Below, one piece after another: positions 28,056-37,144 of a stretch of 64,000 bases of DNA. The position numbers and the translations under genes were made by a program. How positions within the stretch are numbered: the first letter of the stretch is position 1; every line of letters starts with the position of its first letter. The notes under the pieces are model-generated. The model did not search any database. It saw only the letters and a program-made list of their open reading frames with translations, and was not told the DNA's origin. This DNA is from Halogeometricum pallidum JCM 14848 (GTDB taxonomy: Archaea; Halobacteriota; Halobacteria; Halobacteriales; Haloferacaceae). The stretch spans positions 15,594 to 79,593 of the forward strand of contig NZ_AOIV01000011.1 of NCBI RefSeq assembly GCF_000337095.1. The letters are read 5' to 3'.

Positions 28056-28205
28056 TTACTCTAGTTCGTAGCAACTGATTTCGTCTGATTCACACAGCGG
28101 ACACACGACTGCATCGGGGTCGAGTGTGTTTCCGCAGCTTCGGCATTCGTACACCGCAGAATCTCGTGTGATGAAACGCCGGACGCGTTTTGTGATCGAT
28201 GTCAT
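28056..28205 (-). CDS. Small zinc-ribbon (rubrerythrin-like) protein
   Basis: 49 residues, [20 protein letters not shown] followed by CRSCGN and CPLCES: two CxxC knuckles 15 residues apart, a one-domain zinc ribbon. The basic N-terminus could bind nucleic acid or membrane. It lies four bases before the UspA start and eight bases after the Lrp-type regulator's stop, so it is inside that operon. Too short for many gene finders. Confidence 0.75.
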   Translation of the reverse strand: MTSITKRVRRFITRDSAVYECRSCGNTLDPDAVVCPLCESDEISCYELE

Positions 28206-28213
28206 AGGGAGTA

Positions 28214-28993
28214 TTACTGTCCGGTAATTTCGGACTGCAGCCCGCGGAATGCTTCCAGCTCTGCTTCGGTGTTGGTGGTCCGGGAGAGAACGGTGACGAT
28301 GTCGTCTGACCGAATGACGGTATCTCCGTGGGGAGTGATCTCTTGGTCATCTCGTTCGATTCCGATGACGAGCGTGTCCTCGCCGAGAACGCCTCGACTG
28401 CTCGCTTCTTCCAACGAGTGATTCACGATCGGAGCGTCGCTGTTGACGGACATCTCGACGATGTTCGCTTGTCCTGTGAGTGCGATGAAATCGTTCGGAG
28501 CGTCAGTTTGTCGGTGTCCGTTCGGATTGAACGGGGTATAGGGACTGAAGAACTCGTCTTCGACGAGGTTTTCGTCTTCGATTTCGATACCGAGTTGTGA
28601 GAGCCGTCGAGAGACCCGTTGAAGGTCGTCAGTGTTGTCCCCGACTGCGACAACGTGGAGATTCTGACGCCCAGTCATCAGCGTCCGTACGTTGACGACT
28701 CCCGAAATCGCCCGCGCTCTCTGAGCAAGCGCCTCGCGTTCGGGAATCGGTACGTTGCAAATATAGAGGTTCGTGAGTTTTCCTCCCGCTCGCTCGAAGT
28801 CGACGTGTGCGGTATAGCCTCGAATTATCCCTTGCTCTTCGAGATTCTGGATCCGATTTCGGACGGTAGCACCAGATACGCTGACGGTATCCGCGATCGC
28901 TGCGGCGGTCGTCTTTCGTCCCTTCCGCATGAGTACATACAGGATCCGACGGTCGATTTCGTCGAGTCGATAGTCCGTATCTGAGTAAGGCAT
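28214..28993 (-). CDS. Lrp/AsnC-type regulator with C-terminal TrkA_C domain
   Basis: 259 residues from ATG 28993. N-terminal HTH: YRLDEIDRRILYVLMRKGRK ... SVSGATVRNRIQNLEEQGII. The middle (75-145) is an RAM/AsnC ligand-type domain. The C-terminal 80 residues are TrkA_C (IVEMSVNSDAPIVNHSLEEA ... LVIGIERDDQEITPHGDTVI ... DDIVTVL). This fusion links a DNA-binding domain to the RCK_C fold that binds small ligands, so it is a plausible potassium or c-di-AMP-responsive regulator. GTTATACA at 29018-29025 is its TATA box. It leads the operon with the zinc ribbon, UspA and APC-UspA. Confidence 0.85.
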   Translation of the reverse strand: MPYSDTDYRLDEIDRRILYVLMRKGRKTTAAAIADTVSVSGATVRNRIQNLEEQGIIRGYTAHVDFERAGGKLTNLYICNVPIPEREALAQRARAISGVVNVRTLMTGRQNLHVVAVGDNTDDLQRVSRRLSQLGIEIEDENLVEDEFFSPYTPFNPNGHRQTDAPNDFIALTGQANIVEMSVNSDAPIVNHSLEEASSRGVLGEDTLVIGIERDDQEITPHGDTVIRSDDIVTVLSRTTNTEAELEAFRGLQSEITGQ

Positions 28994-29450
28994 GTTCACT
29001 CACCGAACCCCGTTTCGGTTATACAAACTAACGTGTGACAGGTTCACTTAATAGTTGCTAGGTTGGGATGGAAATTCGTTTTCCAAATTCACCCATGTTC
29101 ACAGATGAGATTTAATCCACCCTCATAGTGGAAAAATTTAGACTCATCCAGTTGCAAACACATCCCGATGACCGACGGAGATGCGGAAGAAGTCAGCTGG
29201 ATCTCAGCGAAAAGATCCAGATACGCCGAACTCTTGGTCCTCTCTTCGATCTGAGATTATCGGGATTCACCTCGCGTTGGTACCTCCTATCGCGTACATC
29301 TTCAGACAACTAGGAATCGTGTTTGGAGAGCACCCGTCGTCATCAAAATGGCGTATTGCGTGCAATTGCTTCTTCTCGAGGCGAGACACTCTCCCTCGAC
29401 TTGATCCTTCTCTAGGAGTTGTGCTGTTGAACGTGTCGGGTGTATCGGAC
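28994..29450. other. Promoter region and IS flank, no firm gene
   Basis: AT-rich around 29030-29150. A plus-strand frame from ATG 29181 (MRKKSAGSQRKDPDTPNSWS ... GIHLALVPPIAYIFRQLGIV) could be the start of a small membrane protein cut by the tnpB element whose right end begins at 29451. The evidence is too thin for a call. Confidence 0.4.
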
Positions 29451-29520
29451 GTGAACTACCCCGCTCTACTCAGCAACGCTTCGCGTTGCTTCCTTGAGAG
29501 CGGGGCTTCCTGCTTCTGTG
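29451..29520 (-). ncRNA. Predicted omega/reRNA scaffold at the tnpB 3' end
   Basis: Nested stems overlap the last codons of tnpB: outer 9-bp AGAGCGGGG / CCCCGCTCT (29497-29505 with 29459-29467) and inner 8-bp AGCAACGC / GCGTTGCT (29472-29479 with 29483-29490). In studied TnpB systems the guide RNA comes from this position and its guide is the sequence just outside the right end, here the bases below 29451 read on the minus strand. Inferred by analogy; no expression evidence. Confidence 0.4.
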
Positions 29521-30758
29521 ACGCGACTTGCATCCACGACGATGGACGAATTCTCGTCACCATCGGTAGACCCAGCGGTCGCAGTCTCCACAGGCGTTAC
29601 TTCGGAGTGAACCACTCCTAGTTTCCGTAGTCCCCTATCGAGAACGTTCAGAGCTGCGTTCCAATCCCTACCAAGTTCGAACCCACACGCCGGGCACGAA
29701 TGCTCTCGAACCCACAACGGCTTCTGAGTCTCCACACCACACGACGCGCACTCCTTGGTCGTTCCACACGGGTCAACCTGCACGACGTGACATCCGTTCT
29801 TGTCACCGTGGTGTTCGAGTATAGTGATGAAGTCGCGCCAACCCACTTCAGCCTTGTTCTGCGCGTTCTCCTGAGATTCGAGCATCCCCTTCACGTTGAG
29901 GTTTTCGACGAACACGGCGTCGTACTCTCTCGTGTAGAAGTGCGCGAGCTTGTGTTTGAAGTCGCGCTTCTTGTTCGACATCCGATCGTGGACAGCCGCA
30001 ACGCGACGCCGTTGTCCCTCCCAATTGTTCGACTCGTACTCTTTTCGGGAGAGTGAGTGTTGCTCGCGTTCGAGTCGGTCTCGGGCGTCAGACAAGTTGA
30101 GTCGTCCTATCGAACGTCCGTCAGAGTCGTGAATGAAGTTAAGTACCCCGAGGTCAAGCCCCACGGTGTCCTCAGCGTCGACGTCTTCAGCATCCGGTTT
30201 CTCGGGTTCTTTGGTCTTGATACAGAACGAGGCGTACCACGCTCCCGTGGGTTCTTTCTTGAGCGTGACTTCTTTGATTTGCTTGTGGTCTGGAAGGTCC
30301 CGGTGAAGACGGATGGGAATCTCGCAGGTTTCTTCCTTGAGCTTCTTGAGTATGAGGAGGCCTCGACCGTTCGGACCACTCTTCTTGTCGAGTTCGAAGC
30401 CCGATTGCCGGTACGTGAAGCTCCGGTACTCACGCGGTTTCTTCCAGTTTAATGACCCCGCTTTGTAGCCCTTGGCTTTGAGTTTCCCAAGATTCTGGAT
30501 GTTGTCTCGGATTCGCTCGATGGCCTTCTGGAGGACTGTGGAGTAGACCTGTTTGAGGTCTGGCCACCAGTCTTTGAGCGCGGGGAGTTGGTCTCTGACC
30601 ATCCAGACGCGCTGGCGGAGCGTTCCTTCGTTTTCAGGTATCTGGTTGAACTCGCGGAGCGCGTGGTTGTAGGTTTGTCGCACGGTGTTTCGCGTCCAGT
30701 CCATCGCGCCGCGTTGCTCCGTAGTGGGGAGTAAGCGGAAGCGAGGGCTGTACATCAT
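29466..30758 (-). CDS. tnpB: TnpB-family RNA-guided nuclease
   Basis: 430 residues from MMYSPRFRLLPTTEQRGAMD, the usual TnpB start; 23 codons further upstream lie in the left end. RuvC residues: Asp in DTVGLDLGVLNF, Glu in DAVFVENLNVKGM, Asp in FELGRDWNAALNVL. The zinc ribbon is CASCG...CPACG. Family members cut DNA next to a target motif under guidance of an RNA transcribed from the element's right end. All catalytic positions are intact. The last 15 or so codons overlap the right-end hairpin. Confidence 0.9.
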   Translation of the reverse strand: MMYSPRFRLLPTTEQRGAMDWTRNTVRQTYNHALREFNQIPENEGTLRQRVWMVRDQLPALKDWWPDLKQVYSTVLQKAIERIRDNIQNLGKLKAKGYKAGSLNWKKPREYRSFTYRQSGFELDKKSGPNGRGLLILKKLKEETCEIPIRLHRDLPDHKQIKEVTLKKEPTGAWYASFCIKTKEPEKPDAEDVDAEDTVGLDLGVLNFIHDSDGRSIGRLNLSDARDRLEREQHSLSRKEYESNNWEGQRRRVAAVHDRMSNKKRDFKHKLAHFYTREYDAVFVENLNVKGMLESQENAQNKAEVGWRDFITILEHHGDKNGCHVVQVDPCGTTKECASCGVETQKPLWVREHSCPACGFELGRDWNAALNVLDRGLRKLGVVHSEVTPVETATAGSTDGDENSSIVVDASRVTEAGSPALKEATRSVAE

Positions 30759-30887
30759 GCGACGTGCCAACCCGTACGAATTGAGTCGTAATGATATTGA
30801 TAGGGTATATGTGACTCGTGCGGGCACTGTATCCCCGCCCTACTCGCTCGGCTTCGCCTCGCTCCTTGAGGACGGAGACTTAGCGCC

Positions 30888-31239
30888 CTCTCTTTCAGCT
30901 AATTCGGGGGGAGAATCCTCCGTTCTTTTTCGTCCTGGTGTCCGTTCCCGTCGGTTCACAGCCGGTCTGTTCGGGGACGGACCCGAAGACGAGGCGGCTG
31001 AGCAGTCCTCGGACCGCGCCGTCGGCGACGAGGTCATCGTCACCTTGCAATCGGCGATAGTACGAATCTGTCCCTGCGCTGTTCTTCGTATCGAGTCCGT
31101 ACTCTTGAGTTCGGCGACCGTCGCAGCGAACTCAGAGTACCGTCTCGCTCTCGGAGGTGGTCGATTGGTATCGAACCAGCAGTTCCACGCTGCTCGGGCT
31201 TGCGAACGGACTTGGAGCCTCGAAAGGCTGTAGAGCGAT
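30888..31239. other. Intergenic between IS left end and permease stop
   Basis: About 350 bases, GC-rich, open in several frames but none with a recognisable protein. Confidence 0.4.
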
Positions 31240-33675
31240 CTATAGCAGACCGCCGAGCTTCGAGGTGAGTCCGATGTTCTTCTTCGCCATGATGACCGTT
31301 CCGTCGGAACCCCAACCGATTTTCTCCGGCACGGAGCCGAAGACGAACTGGTTGAGTATCCCCTCTCGAGTCGCCCCGACCATGACAATATCGTAGCCGC
31401 CGGTCTGCGCGTTGATGGTGTCGACTACGCTGTCTCCCTCGAGTATCTCGGTGTCGACGGAGAGATCGTCGATCTCTGCCGCGGCTTCGTCGAGTATTTT
31501 CTGGGCTTCCTTCCGGTCGGTATCACTCGCTCCGGGATCAACGACGTGGACGATGTCGATATGGCTACCGTGTTGGTCGCCGATGTCGTCGGCGAGGCCG
31601 GCGGCGAACTTGGAATGTTCTCCGCCCGCGACGGGGAGGAGTATATCGTCGGCTTCGCCGGTGGCGTCGGGACCGATGCGCTCGACGAGCACGTCTGCAT
31701 CGGCGTCGGTCGCGACGGTATCCACGACGCTGCCGAGTACGATGTCGCGGCGCTGACTCTTGCGCTGACCTTCCCAGCCCATCAGCACCATCTCGCTGTC
31801 GTACTGGTCGACGGTGTTGAGGATGGCGTTGGAGACCTTGTGCCCGACGCGGACAGTACCGTTCACGGGCACGTCGGCGTCGTGGGCAACCTTCATCGCC
31901 TCGTTCACGACCTCGCGTTCCTCATCGACGTACTTTCGGCCCTCCGACGGCGGCGTCTGCTGGGGGACCGTCACGACGCTCATCACTCTGAGCACCCCGT
32001 CGTTCTCCTTCGCGATGTCGATCGCAGTCCGCATCAGCTGCTTGACGTTGTCGGTATGACCGATAGGAACGAGGATTTCGTTCTCAGCGGTCGTCGGCTC
32101 GCTCTCTTCGATAACTGTGGGCGTCTCCTCTTCGATCTTCTTTTCCTCTTGCTGGACGGAGTAGCCGTAGTAGATCACGAGGCCGAGGATCATCCAGACC
32201 GCCGAGGTGACGAGCGCCACGAGACCGTGGTTGCTGGTCCCAATGCCGATCGCTTCGAGACCTAGCGTATAGATAAGGAACGGCGTGAGCAGGAACTGGA
32301 GTACGATGCCGATCAGCGGCGGCCACGGCATGTACGGTATCGTGTAGGTACGGGGCAGGTCGGGGTGCGTCTGACGCATCTTGACGACGGTCCAGTTGAC
32401 CTGTATGAACAGCAGGATGAACATGATGTCCGCCGCGGCGGCTACCGACTCGATGGGCAGCACCACCGCCATGGCGACGATGAGCGCCGCCGAGATCCAG
32501 ATGGCGAACGAGGGCGTTTTCTGACGGTCGGAGATACTGCCGAAGATGGCCGGGAGCGCGCGATCCCGACCCATGGCGAACGACACCCGACTCGAGGAGT
32601 ACACCGTGGCGTTCAGCGCGCTCATGGTCGCCGCGAGACCCGCGAACAGCAGGAGCGGCACGCCGTAGGGGACGAACTGTCCCGCCGCTTGGATGATACC
32701 CATCTCGCCGAGGGCGCCCATAATCTCCCATGTGGCGACGTTCTGCTGACCGCCCAGACCCGCCATTGAAATGAGGTTTTGCGTCACATTGATACCGCCG
32801 ATAGAGGCGAACGCGACGAGAATGTAGATGGGAACGACGACCGCCATCGAGTAGAAAACTGCTTTCGGGATGTTCTTACCTGGGTTGACGACTTCTTCAC
32901 CGGACTGGACGATGATCTCGTAGCCCTCGAACGCGATGTAAGTGAACCCCATCGCGCCCACGACGCCGAAGAAGCCGTTGGGCATGAACGTGGGGTTGCT
33001 CACGAACTTCTGAGCCCAGTTGGGGTTGTTGAGCGTCGCCATGATACCGAAGCCGATGTAGAGACCGAGGACGACCACCTTGATCCCGGTGACGATGATG
33101 CCGATGGTCCCTGTTTCCTCGGCACCTCGGTAGTTAATGAATGCGAAGAGGCAGACCATCGCCACGGCGGCGAGTTTCTCCAAGTTGTGGAGTCCAAGGA
33201 GTCCCATTCCGAGCAGCGAGAAGTGGCCGCCGCCCGCACCGGGGGCAGGTAAGTATCCGGCGTAGTGAATGAGTTCGATCAGGAACGCACCGAAGGTGAC
33301 CGCGTAGAGCGAACACGCGACGGCGTGTGCGAACCAACTCATCCACCCTGCGTAGAACCCGTTGGGTGGCATGAGCGCTTCCTTCACCCAAAGATAGCCG
33401 CCACCAGCCTCGGGGAACGCTGCACCAAGTTCCGCGTACGACACGGCGGTGAACATCGCGACTATTCCGTTGAGTAGGAAGGCGAGTGTGAGTGCCGGTC
33501 CTGCCAGTCCAGCGGCGAAACCGGTCAGTGCGAAAACACCCGCGCCGATCATGGCACCAACGCCGATGAACGTGACGTCCGCTAAACTCATGTCCCGAGA
33601 CAAGTCGGTGTCGACGTCTCCACCATTATCTGTGGTGGAGCCCCCAGCACCCTCTCTCGAGCCGTTATCTGCCAT
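31240..33675 (-). CDS. APC amino-acid permease fused to tandem UspA domains
   Basis: 811 residues. After a 25-residue Gly/Asp-rich N-terminus comes an APC transporter with 12 membrane segments (FIGVGAMIGAGVFALTGFAA, AAFPEAGGGYLWVKEAL, AFEGYEIIVQSGEEVVNPGK). UspA domain 1 (about 525-665) has VLMGWEGQRKSQRRDIVLGS, and domain 2 (about 672-805) MVGATREGILNQFVFGSVPE. It parallels the 759-residue protein at 25338 but has a longer linker. Probably an amino-acid or polyamine importer under energy or stress control. Confidence 0.85.
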   Translation of the reverse strand: MADNGSREGAGGSTTDNGGDVDTDLSRDMSLADVTFIGVGAMIGAGVFALTGFAAGLAGPALTLAFLLNGIVAMFTAVSYAELGAAFPEAGGGYLWVKEALMPPNGFYAGWMSWFAHAVACSLYAVTFGAFLIELIHYAGYLPAPGAGGGHFSLLGMGLLGLHNLEKLAAVAMVCLFAFINYRGAEETGTIGIIVTGIKVVVLGLYIGFGIMATLNNPNWAQKFVSNPTFMPNGFFGVVGAMGFTYIAFEGYEIIVQSGEEVVNPGKNIPKAVFYSMAVVVPIYILVAFASIGGINVTQNLISMAGLGGQQNVATWEIMGALGEMGIIQAAGQFVPYGVPLLLFAGLAATMSALNATVYSSSRVSFAMGRDRALPAIFGSISDRQKTPSFAIWISAALIVAMAVVLPIESVAAAADIMFILLFIQVNWTVVKMRQTHPDLPRTYTIPYMPWPPLIGIVLQFLLTPFLIYTLGLEAIGIGTSNHGLVALVTSAVWMILGLVIYYGYSVQQEEKKIEEETPTVIEESEPTTAENEILVPIGHTDNVKQLMRTAIDIAKENDGVLRVMSVVTVPQQTPPSEGRKYVDEEREVVNEAMKVAHDADVPVNGTVRVGHKVSNAILNTVDQYDSEMVLMGWEGQRKSQRRDIVLGSVVDTVATDADADVLVERIGPDATGEADDILLPVAGGEHSKFAAGLADDIGDQHGSHIDIVHVVDPGASDTDRKEAQKILDEAAAEIDDLSVDTEILEGDSVVDTINAQTGGYDIVMVGATREGILNQFVFGSVPEKIGWGSDGTVIMAKKNIGLTSKLGGLL

Positions 33676-33843
33676 ATTTGGTTCCTTGCACGGACTATTG
33701 AAAAATTAATTGGCCGAGGGATAATTGAGGAATAAGTAATCCTAGAACACATATATCGGCAATCGAGAGCACGATCGAACTTTGGGTCCGCGGTAGTCTA
33801 TTGGTGCGTTTCGAACGAAACCGAACTCAGACGAGCGGAGTCG

Positions 33844-34071
33844 ATGCTCCACAACCTCATCGAGACGACGACCTACCCATTCGAGAGACACGTCGCTTGG
33901 TAATCCGTCGAGGAATTTCTCGGCGAAAAGAGCAGTCGGTACGATCTCGTGTTCCTCGGAGCGAGCACCGACAGGAGTCCGGCATCCCGGTTCCTCTCCC
34001 GCCCGACCTTCGAACGGGTTCAAGAATGCGACAGCGACCTCGCCATCGTTCATCGCGGGAGCTTTTCCTGA
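33844..34071 (+). pseudogene. UspA-like C-terminal remnant with an in-frame stop
   Basis: The plus strand reads LIETTTYPFERHVAW-stop (TAA 33901-33903), then SVEEFLGEKSSRYDLVFLGA, then STDRSPASRFLSRPTFERV to the stop at 34069-34071. YDLVVLGASTDRSxASR is the typical tail of UspA domains in haloarchaeal transporters. The rest of the parent gene is gone. Confidence 0.65.
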
Positions 34072-34093
34072 CCGACTGCGGTTCTTTTGCGCG

Positions 34094-34312
34094 CTACACG
34101 CCAGAATCCGTACGCCGAAGACCCTTGAACAGCGTGTAGCCGACGAAGGCGAGGAGATACCCTCCGGCGAGCGCGGTGGTCACGACCGACCGTCCGAGTA
34201 ACGCGACGAGAACCACGAGCAACGGACCGACGACCAAGAGCAAGTCGAACACTCGATCGTCTGCGCCGGTTCGGATTATCTCCCGGACGAGCGGAACGTC
34301 TTCTGGTTTCAC
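34094..34312 (-). CDS. Small two-helix membrane protein coupled to TrkH
   Basis: 72 residues from a GTG that overlaps the TrkH stop (GTGA). The cytosolic N-terminus KPEDVPLVREIIRTGADDRV is followed by two hydrophobic segments (DLLLVVGPLLVVLVALLG and VTTALAGGYLLAFVGYTLF) and a short basic tail. The conserved position and translational coupling suggest a subunit or regulator of this Trk system; the function is unknown. Confidence 0.7.
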   Translation of the reverse strand: MKPEDVPLVREIIRTGADDRVFDLLLVVGPLLVVLVALLGRSVVTTALAGGYLLAFVGYTLFKGLRRTDSGV

Positions 34313-35847
34313 CGGTACATCCCTCCTCGAATGAACGCCGCTCGGATCAGGACGATGACGGGGATTATCTCGAGCCGGCCGATCCACATGTTGAACAGGA
34401 ACATCACCTTCGTCACGGTCGGCATCGACGGACCCGTGATTCCCGACGAGAGTCCGACGTTCCCCTGCGCCGACGCCACCTCGAAGACGACGTTTGCGAG
34501 CGTGAATCGCTCCGGAAGTGCCGCGAGGAGAACGAACACGCCGAGACCGAGGAAGATGACCCACAAAAACGAGATGATTGCGGCCTCGGTGAACTCCCGA
34601 TTGGCCTCGGTCTCCGTCATGTCCCGACCGTTCAGTTTGAAGTGACGAATCGCTGAATCGGGATAGAAGACGTCACTGATACGGAACGCGGTGCCCTTCA
34701 CGAGCGTAAGTGCGCGGACGAGTTTGATCCCTCCCACAGTCGATCCCGCCGCACCACCGACGACCATACCGAGTGAGACGGTGAGTTGCGCTTCGGCGGG
34801 CCAGCGCTGACCGAGCGACCCCGCCGTCTGGAAACCCGTACAGGACGCGGCGGAGACGAACTGAAAGACTCCGTACCGGAGTGCCTCGAACGCCGAATCG
34901 TACGTATTGTTCGCGAGTAGCATTCCCCACAGCGCGACGGTTCCGAGCGCAAAGAACCCGAACACCCACCGCGTCTGCAAGTCGGCGTAGAGGTTTCGCA
35001 ACTCCCCGTTGAGCATGAGGTAGTGGATGGGAAAGGCGATGCTCCCCAGAATCATCACGGGCAGGAGCGCGAAATCGATGACAGCGCTGTCGTAGGTGGC
35101 GATGCTGTTGTCGGTGATAGAGAATCCGCCGGTCGCCAGTCCCGTCATCGCGTGATTGATGGCGTCCCACAGGGGCATCCCGGCGAGCCAGAGAACGAAG
35201 ATGGAGACGAACGTGAACAACAGAAATATCCACCAGATAGTCCGTACCGTAGAGACTATACTCGGGTGTATCTTCTCCGAACGGGCCTCCGACTCATAGA
35301 GCGTGAGCGACCCGCTTCCCTGCCGTGAGAGAATCGCCGTCGTGAGCACGATGACGCCGACGCCGCCGACCCACTCGGTGAACGACCGCCACCACTGCAG
35401 CGTCGCCGGGAGGACCGACTCGTCGTCGGTCATCGTCAGCCCGGTTCCGGAAAATCCGCTCATCGACTCGAAAACTGCGTTCAACGGATTTCGGAATGCT
35501 GCTAGCGTCGCCGTGTCGACCGACGGCGGAACGGCGAGAACGGTGGGATCGAGAGACGCCGTCCACGCGATGAAGAGAAACGGAAGCGCTCCGAACAGCG
35601 CGACGGAGAACCATCCAGCCGCGGCGATCATCATCCCGTGTAGCTTCCCCGGTTCGGGGGCGTCGGCGAAGTACGTCGAGAGTCCTCGACCGATGAGGAA
35701 GGGGAGCACGCCCGCCAACAGTAACGACGGTATCGCCCAGAACTCGCGCCAGATGAGCGGCACGAGAGTCGAGAACAGAACCATCCCCGCGAGGGCTTGT
35801 AACATCCTGCCGAGGTCGCGTGCGATGGTCTGTAGGGTCGTGTTCAT
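34309..35847 (-). CDS. trkH: TrkH-type potassium uptake membrane subunit
   Basis: 512 residues from ATG 35847. Four pore repeats can be seen, each with a selectivity Gly: FSGTGLTMT (about 128), TGLATGGFSITDNS (about 225), SCTGFQTAG (about 330) and SAQGNVGLSSGITG (about 450). The GGAAGSTVGGIKLVRAL intramembrane gate loop lies at about 350-366. TrkH conducts K+ inward and is gated by ring-forming TrkA. The trkA gene is upstream with a gap of 18 bases. Confidence 0.9.
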   Translation of the reverse strand: MNTTLQTIARDLGRMLQALAGMVLFSTLVPLIWREFWAIPSLLLAGVLPFLIGRGLSTYFADAPEPGKLHGMMIAAAGWFSVALFGALPFLFIAWTASLDPTVLAVPPSVDTATLAAFRNPLNAVFESMSGFSGTGLTMTDDESVLPATLQWWRSFTEWVGGVGVIVLTTAILSRQGSGSLTLYESEARSEKIHPSIVSTVRTIWWIFLLFTFVSIFVLWLAGMPLWDAINHAMTGLATGGFSITDNSIATYDSAVIDFALLPVMILGSIAFPIHYLMLNGELRNLYADLQTRWVFGFFALGTVALWGMLLANNTYDSAFEALRYGVFQFVSAASCTGFQTAGSLGQRWPAEAQLTVSLGMVVGGAAGSTVGGIKLVRALTLVKGTAFRISDVFYPDSAIRHFKLNGRDMTETEANREFTEAAIISFLWVIFLGLGVFVLLAALPERFTLANVVFEVASAQGNVGLSSGITGPSMPTVTKVMFLFNMWIGRLEIIPVIVLIRAAFIRGGMYR

Positions 35848-35865
35848 GATTGGGGATTCAACCAC

Positions 35866-36558
35866 TCAGGATAGTTCTGTGTGATCTTCGTAGTGACCGA
35901 ATATGTCGGTCACGTCCGGTGTCGCGCCTCGAGCGGAGTAGACCGTAACTATGTCTCCCACGTGGATCACCGTATTTCCTCGCGGGGTAATCGGGCCGTC
36001 TGCGTCCTCGCGTGCGATAGCGACGACGAGGGTATCGTCGGGGAGTAAGCCTTCCTCCGCCGCTTCGGAGAGACGTCTGTCGACGATCGGCGCTGACTCG
36101 GTGACTTCGATCTCGAACACCTCGGCCTGGTCGCCGACGCGCATGTAGTCGACGATAGTGGGGCGCTGGACTGCACGGAAGAGGTGGTCGGCGATGAGGC
36201 GAGAGGGGTTCTCCATCGTGTTGACGCCGATACGGCGGAAGATGTCCATATGCTCGGGGTTGTGGACCACCGAGACGATCGATGGAATGTTGAGTTCCTT
36301 AGCGAGCAGCGAGATCATGATATTCGTCGCGTCCTGGTCGGTCGTCGAGATGATCGCATCGGCGCGGTCGGCACCGGCGTCCTGCAGCGTCTCTTTGATG
36401 GTCGCGTCGTCGTGGATGACGAGACAGTCGAACTCGCTGGCGACAGCTTCCGCCTTCTCGCGGTCGCGTTCGACGACGACGACCTCGTTTCCCGCGGTAC
36501 TGGCAATGTGAATGAGCGGCGTCCCGATGTCGCCGGCCCCGACGATGATGAGATACAT
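35866..36558 (-). CDS. trkA: TrkA-type potassium uptake regulator (RCK_N + RCK_C)
   Basis: 230 residues. Rossmann motif MYLIIVGAGDIGTPLIHIAS with acidic VVVERD for NAD(H), ISTTDQDATN, and then TrkA_C at about 140-220 (VFEIEVTESAPIVDRRLSEA ... VVAIAREDADGPITPRGNTV). It is the first gene of trkA-trkH-small membrane protein. A box TTTTAAAA at 36580-36587 lies 22-29 bases before the ATG, indicating a leaderless transcript. Confidence 0.9.
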   Translation of the reverse strand: MYLIIVGAGDIGTPLIHIASTAGNEVVVVERDREKAEAVASEFDCLVIHDDATIKETLQDAGADRADAIISTTDQDATNIMISLLAKELNIPSIVSVVHNPEHMDIFRRIGVNTMENPSRLIADHLFRAVQRPTIVDYMRVGDQAEVFEIEVTESAPIVDRRLSEAAEEGLLPDDTLVVAIAREDADGPITPRGNTVIHVGDIVTVYSARGATPDVTDIFGHYEDHTELS

Positions 36559-36579
36559 AGCCTTGGTTTCTGAATCGTT

Positions 36580-36587
36580 TTTTAAAA
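36580..36587 (-). promoter_or_regulatory. TATA box of the trkA-trkH operon
   Basis: TTTTAAAA on the minus strand, centred about 25 bases before the trkA ATG at 36558. Confidence 0.55.
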
Positions 36588-36657
36588 CCCTGCCGTTTTG
36601 CTTATTGCACAGAGATAGGATCCATGATTACGTCTGGAGTAATTCAGTGAGGGAGAG

Positions 36658-36664
36658 TTAAATA
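36658..36664 (+). promoter_or_regulatory. TATA box of the DUF6788-like gene
   Basis: TTAAATA, 23 bases before the ATG at 36687; fits a leaderless start. Confidence 0.5.
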
Positions 36665-36686
36665 GGAGCGGCGATACCGACGTTGT

Positions 36687-37058
36687 ATGGGAGACGGTTC
36701 CGTGGAGCGAGATTGGCCAACACTGAGCGAAGACCTCACCACCCAACTGGATGGCCTAACGGCGCAACAACTCCGTGAAGTCATTGAATACGCCCAGTGG
36801 CGACTTCGCGAGATGCACCAACCCGTCTCCAGGCAGATCGAGGCAGGACCCGGCGAAGAAATACTCTCCGTCGAGGATCGACCGGAGTACACGAAAGTCG
36901 TGAAACGTGAACCGTGCGGCGATGACTGTCCGGACTGCCCTCACGGTCCCTATCTCTACCATGTCTACGAGGAAATTCACCCAGATAGAGAGTCTTCGCT
37001 TCATTGGGTGTTCCTCGGTCGTCTTTACGAACCTCCCTCGAAGAACTCGCCGGACTAA
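36687..37058 (+). CDS. DUF6788-like small protein
   Basis: 123 residues. A helical N-terminus (LTTQLDGLTAQQLREVIEYA) is followed by a Cys cluster CGDDCPDCPHGPYLYHVYEE. The C-x3-C-x2-C-P-H-G-P-Y-x-Y pattern is that of DUF6788-like proteins, a family with unknown function often found with mobile DNA. Divergent from trkA, with its own TATA box. Confidence 0.6.
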   Translation: MGDGSVERDWPTLSEDLTTQLDGLTAQQLREVIEYAQWRLREMHQPVSRQIEAGPGEEILSVEDRPEYTKVVKREPCGDDCPDCPHGPYLYHVYEEIHPDRESSLHWVFLGRLYEPPSKNSPD

Positions 37059-37144
37059 CCCGATCGATGCCATCTCGAGAGAACACACTCTCGAACCATC
37101 TCCGATAACCAGCAGTACTGAACGAGAGAAGTCAGTGATCAGCC

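Larger units (their letters stand above)
29451..30887 (-). mobile_element. IS1341-type (IS200/IS605 superfamily) element, tnpB only
   Basis: Right end on the minus strand: GGAAGCCCCGCTCT ... AGAGCGGGGTAGTTCAC, tip at 29451. The left end is a subterminal palindrome around 30830-30880 ending GGCGCTAAG (30879-30887); homologous left-end sequence occurs at 38250-38300. No tnpA transposase is present, so movement would need help in trans. The left boundary is known only to about 15 bases. Confidence 0.75.
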
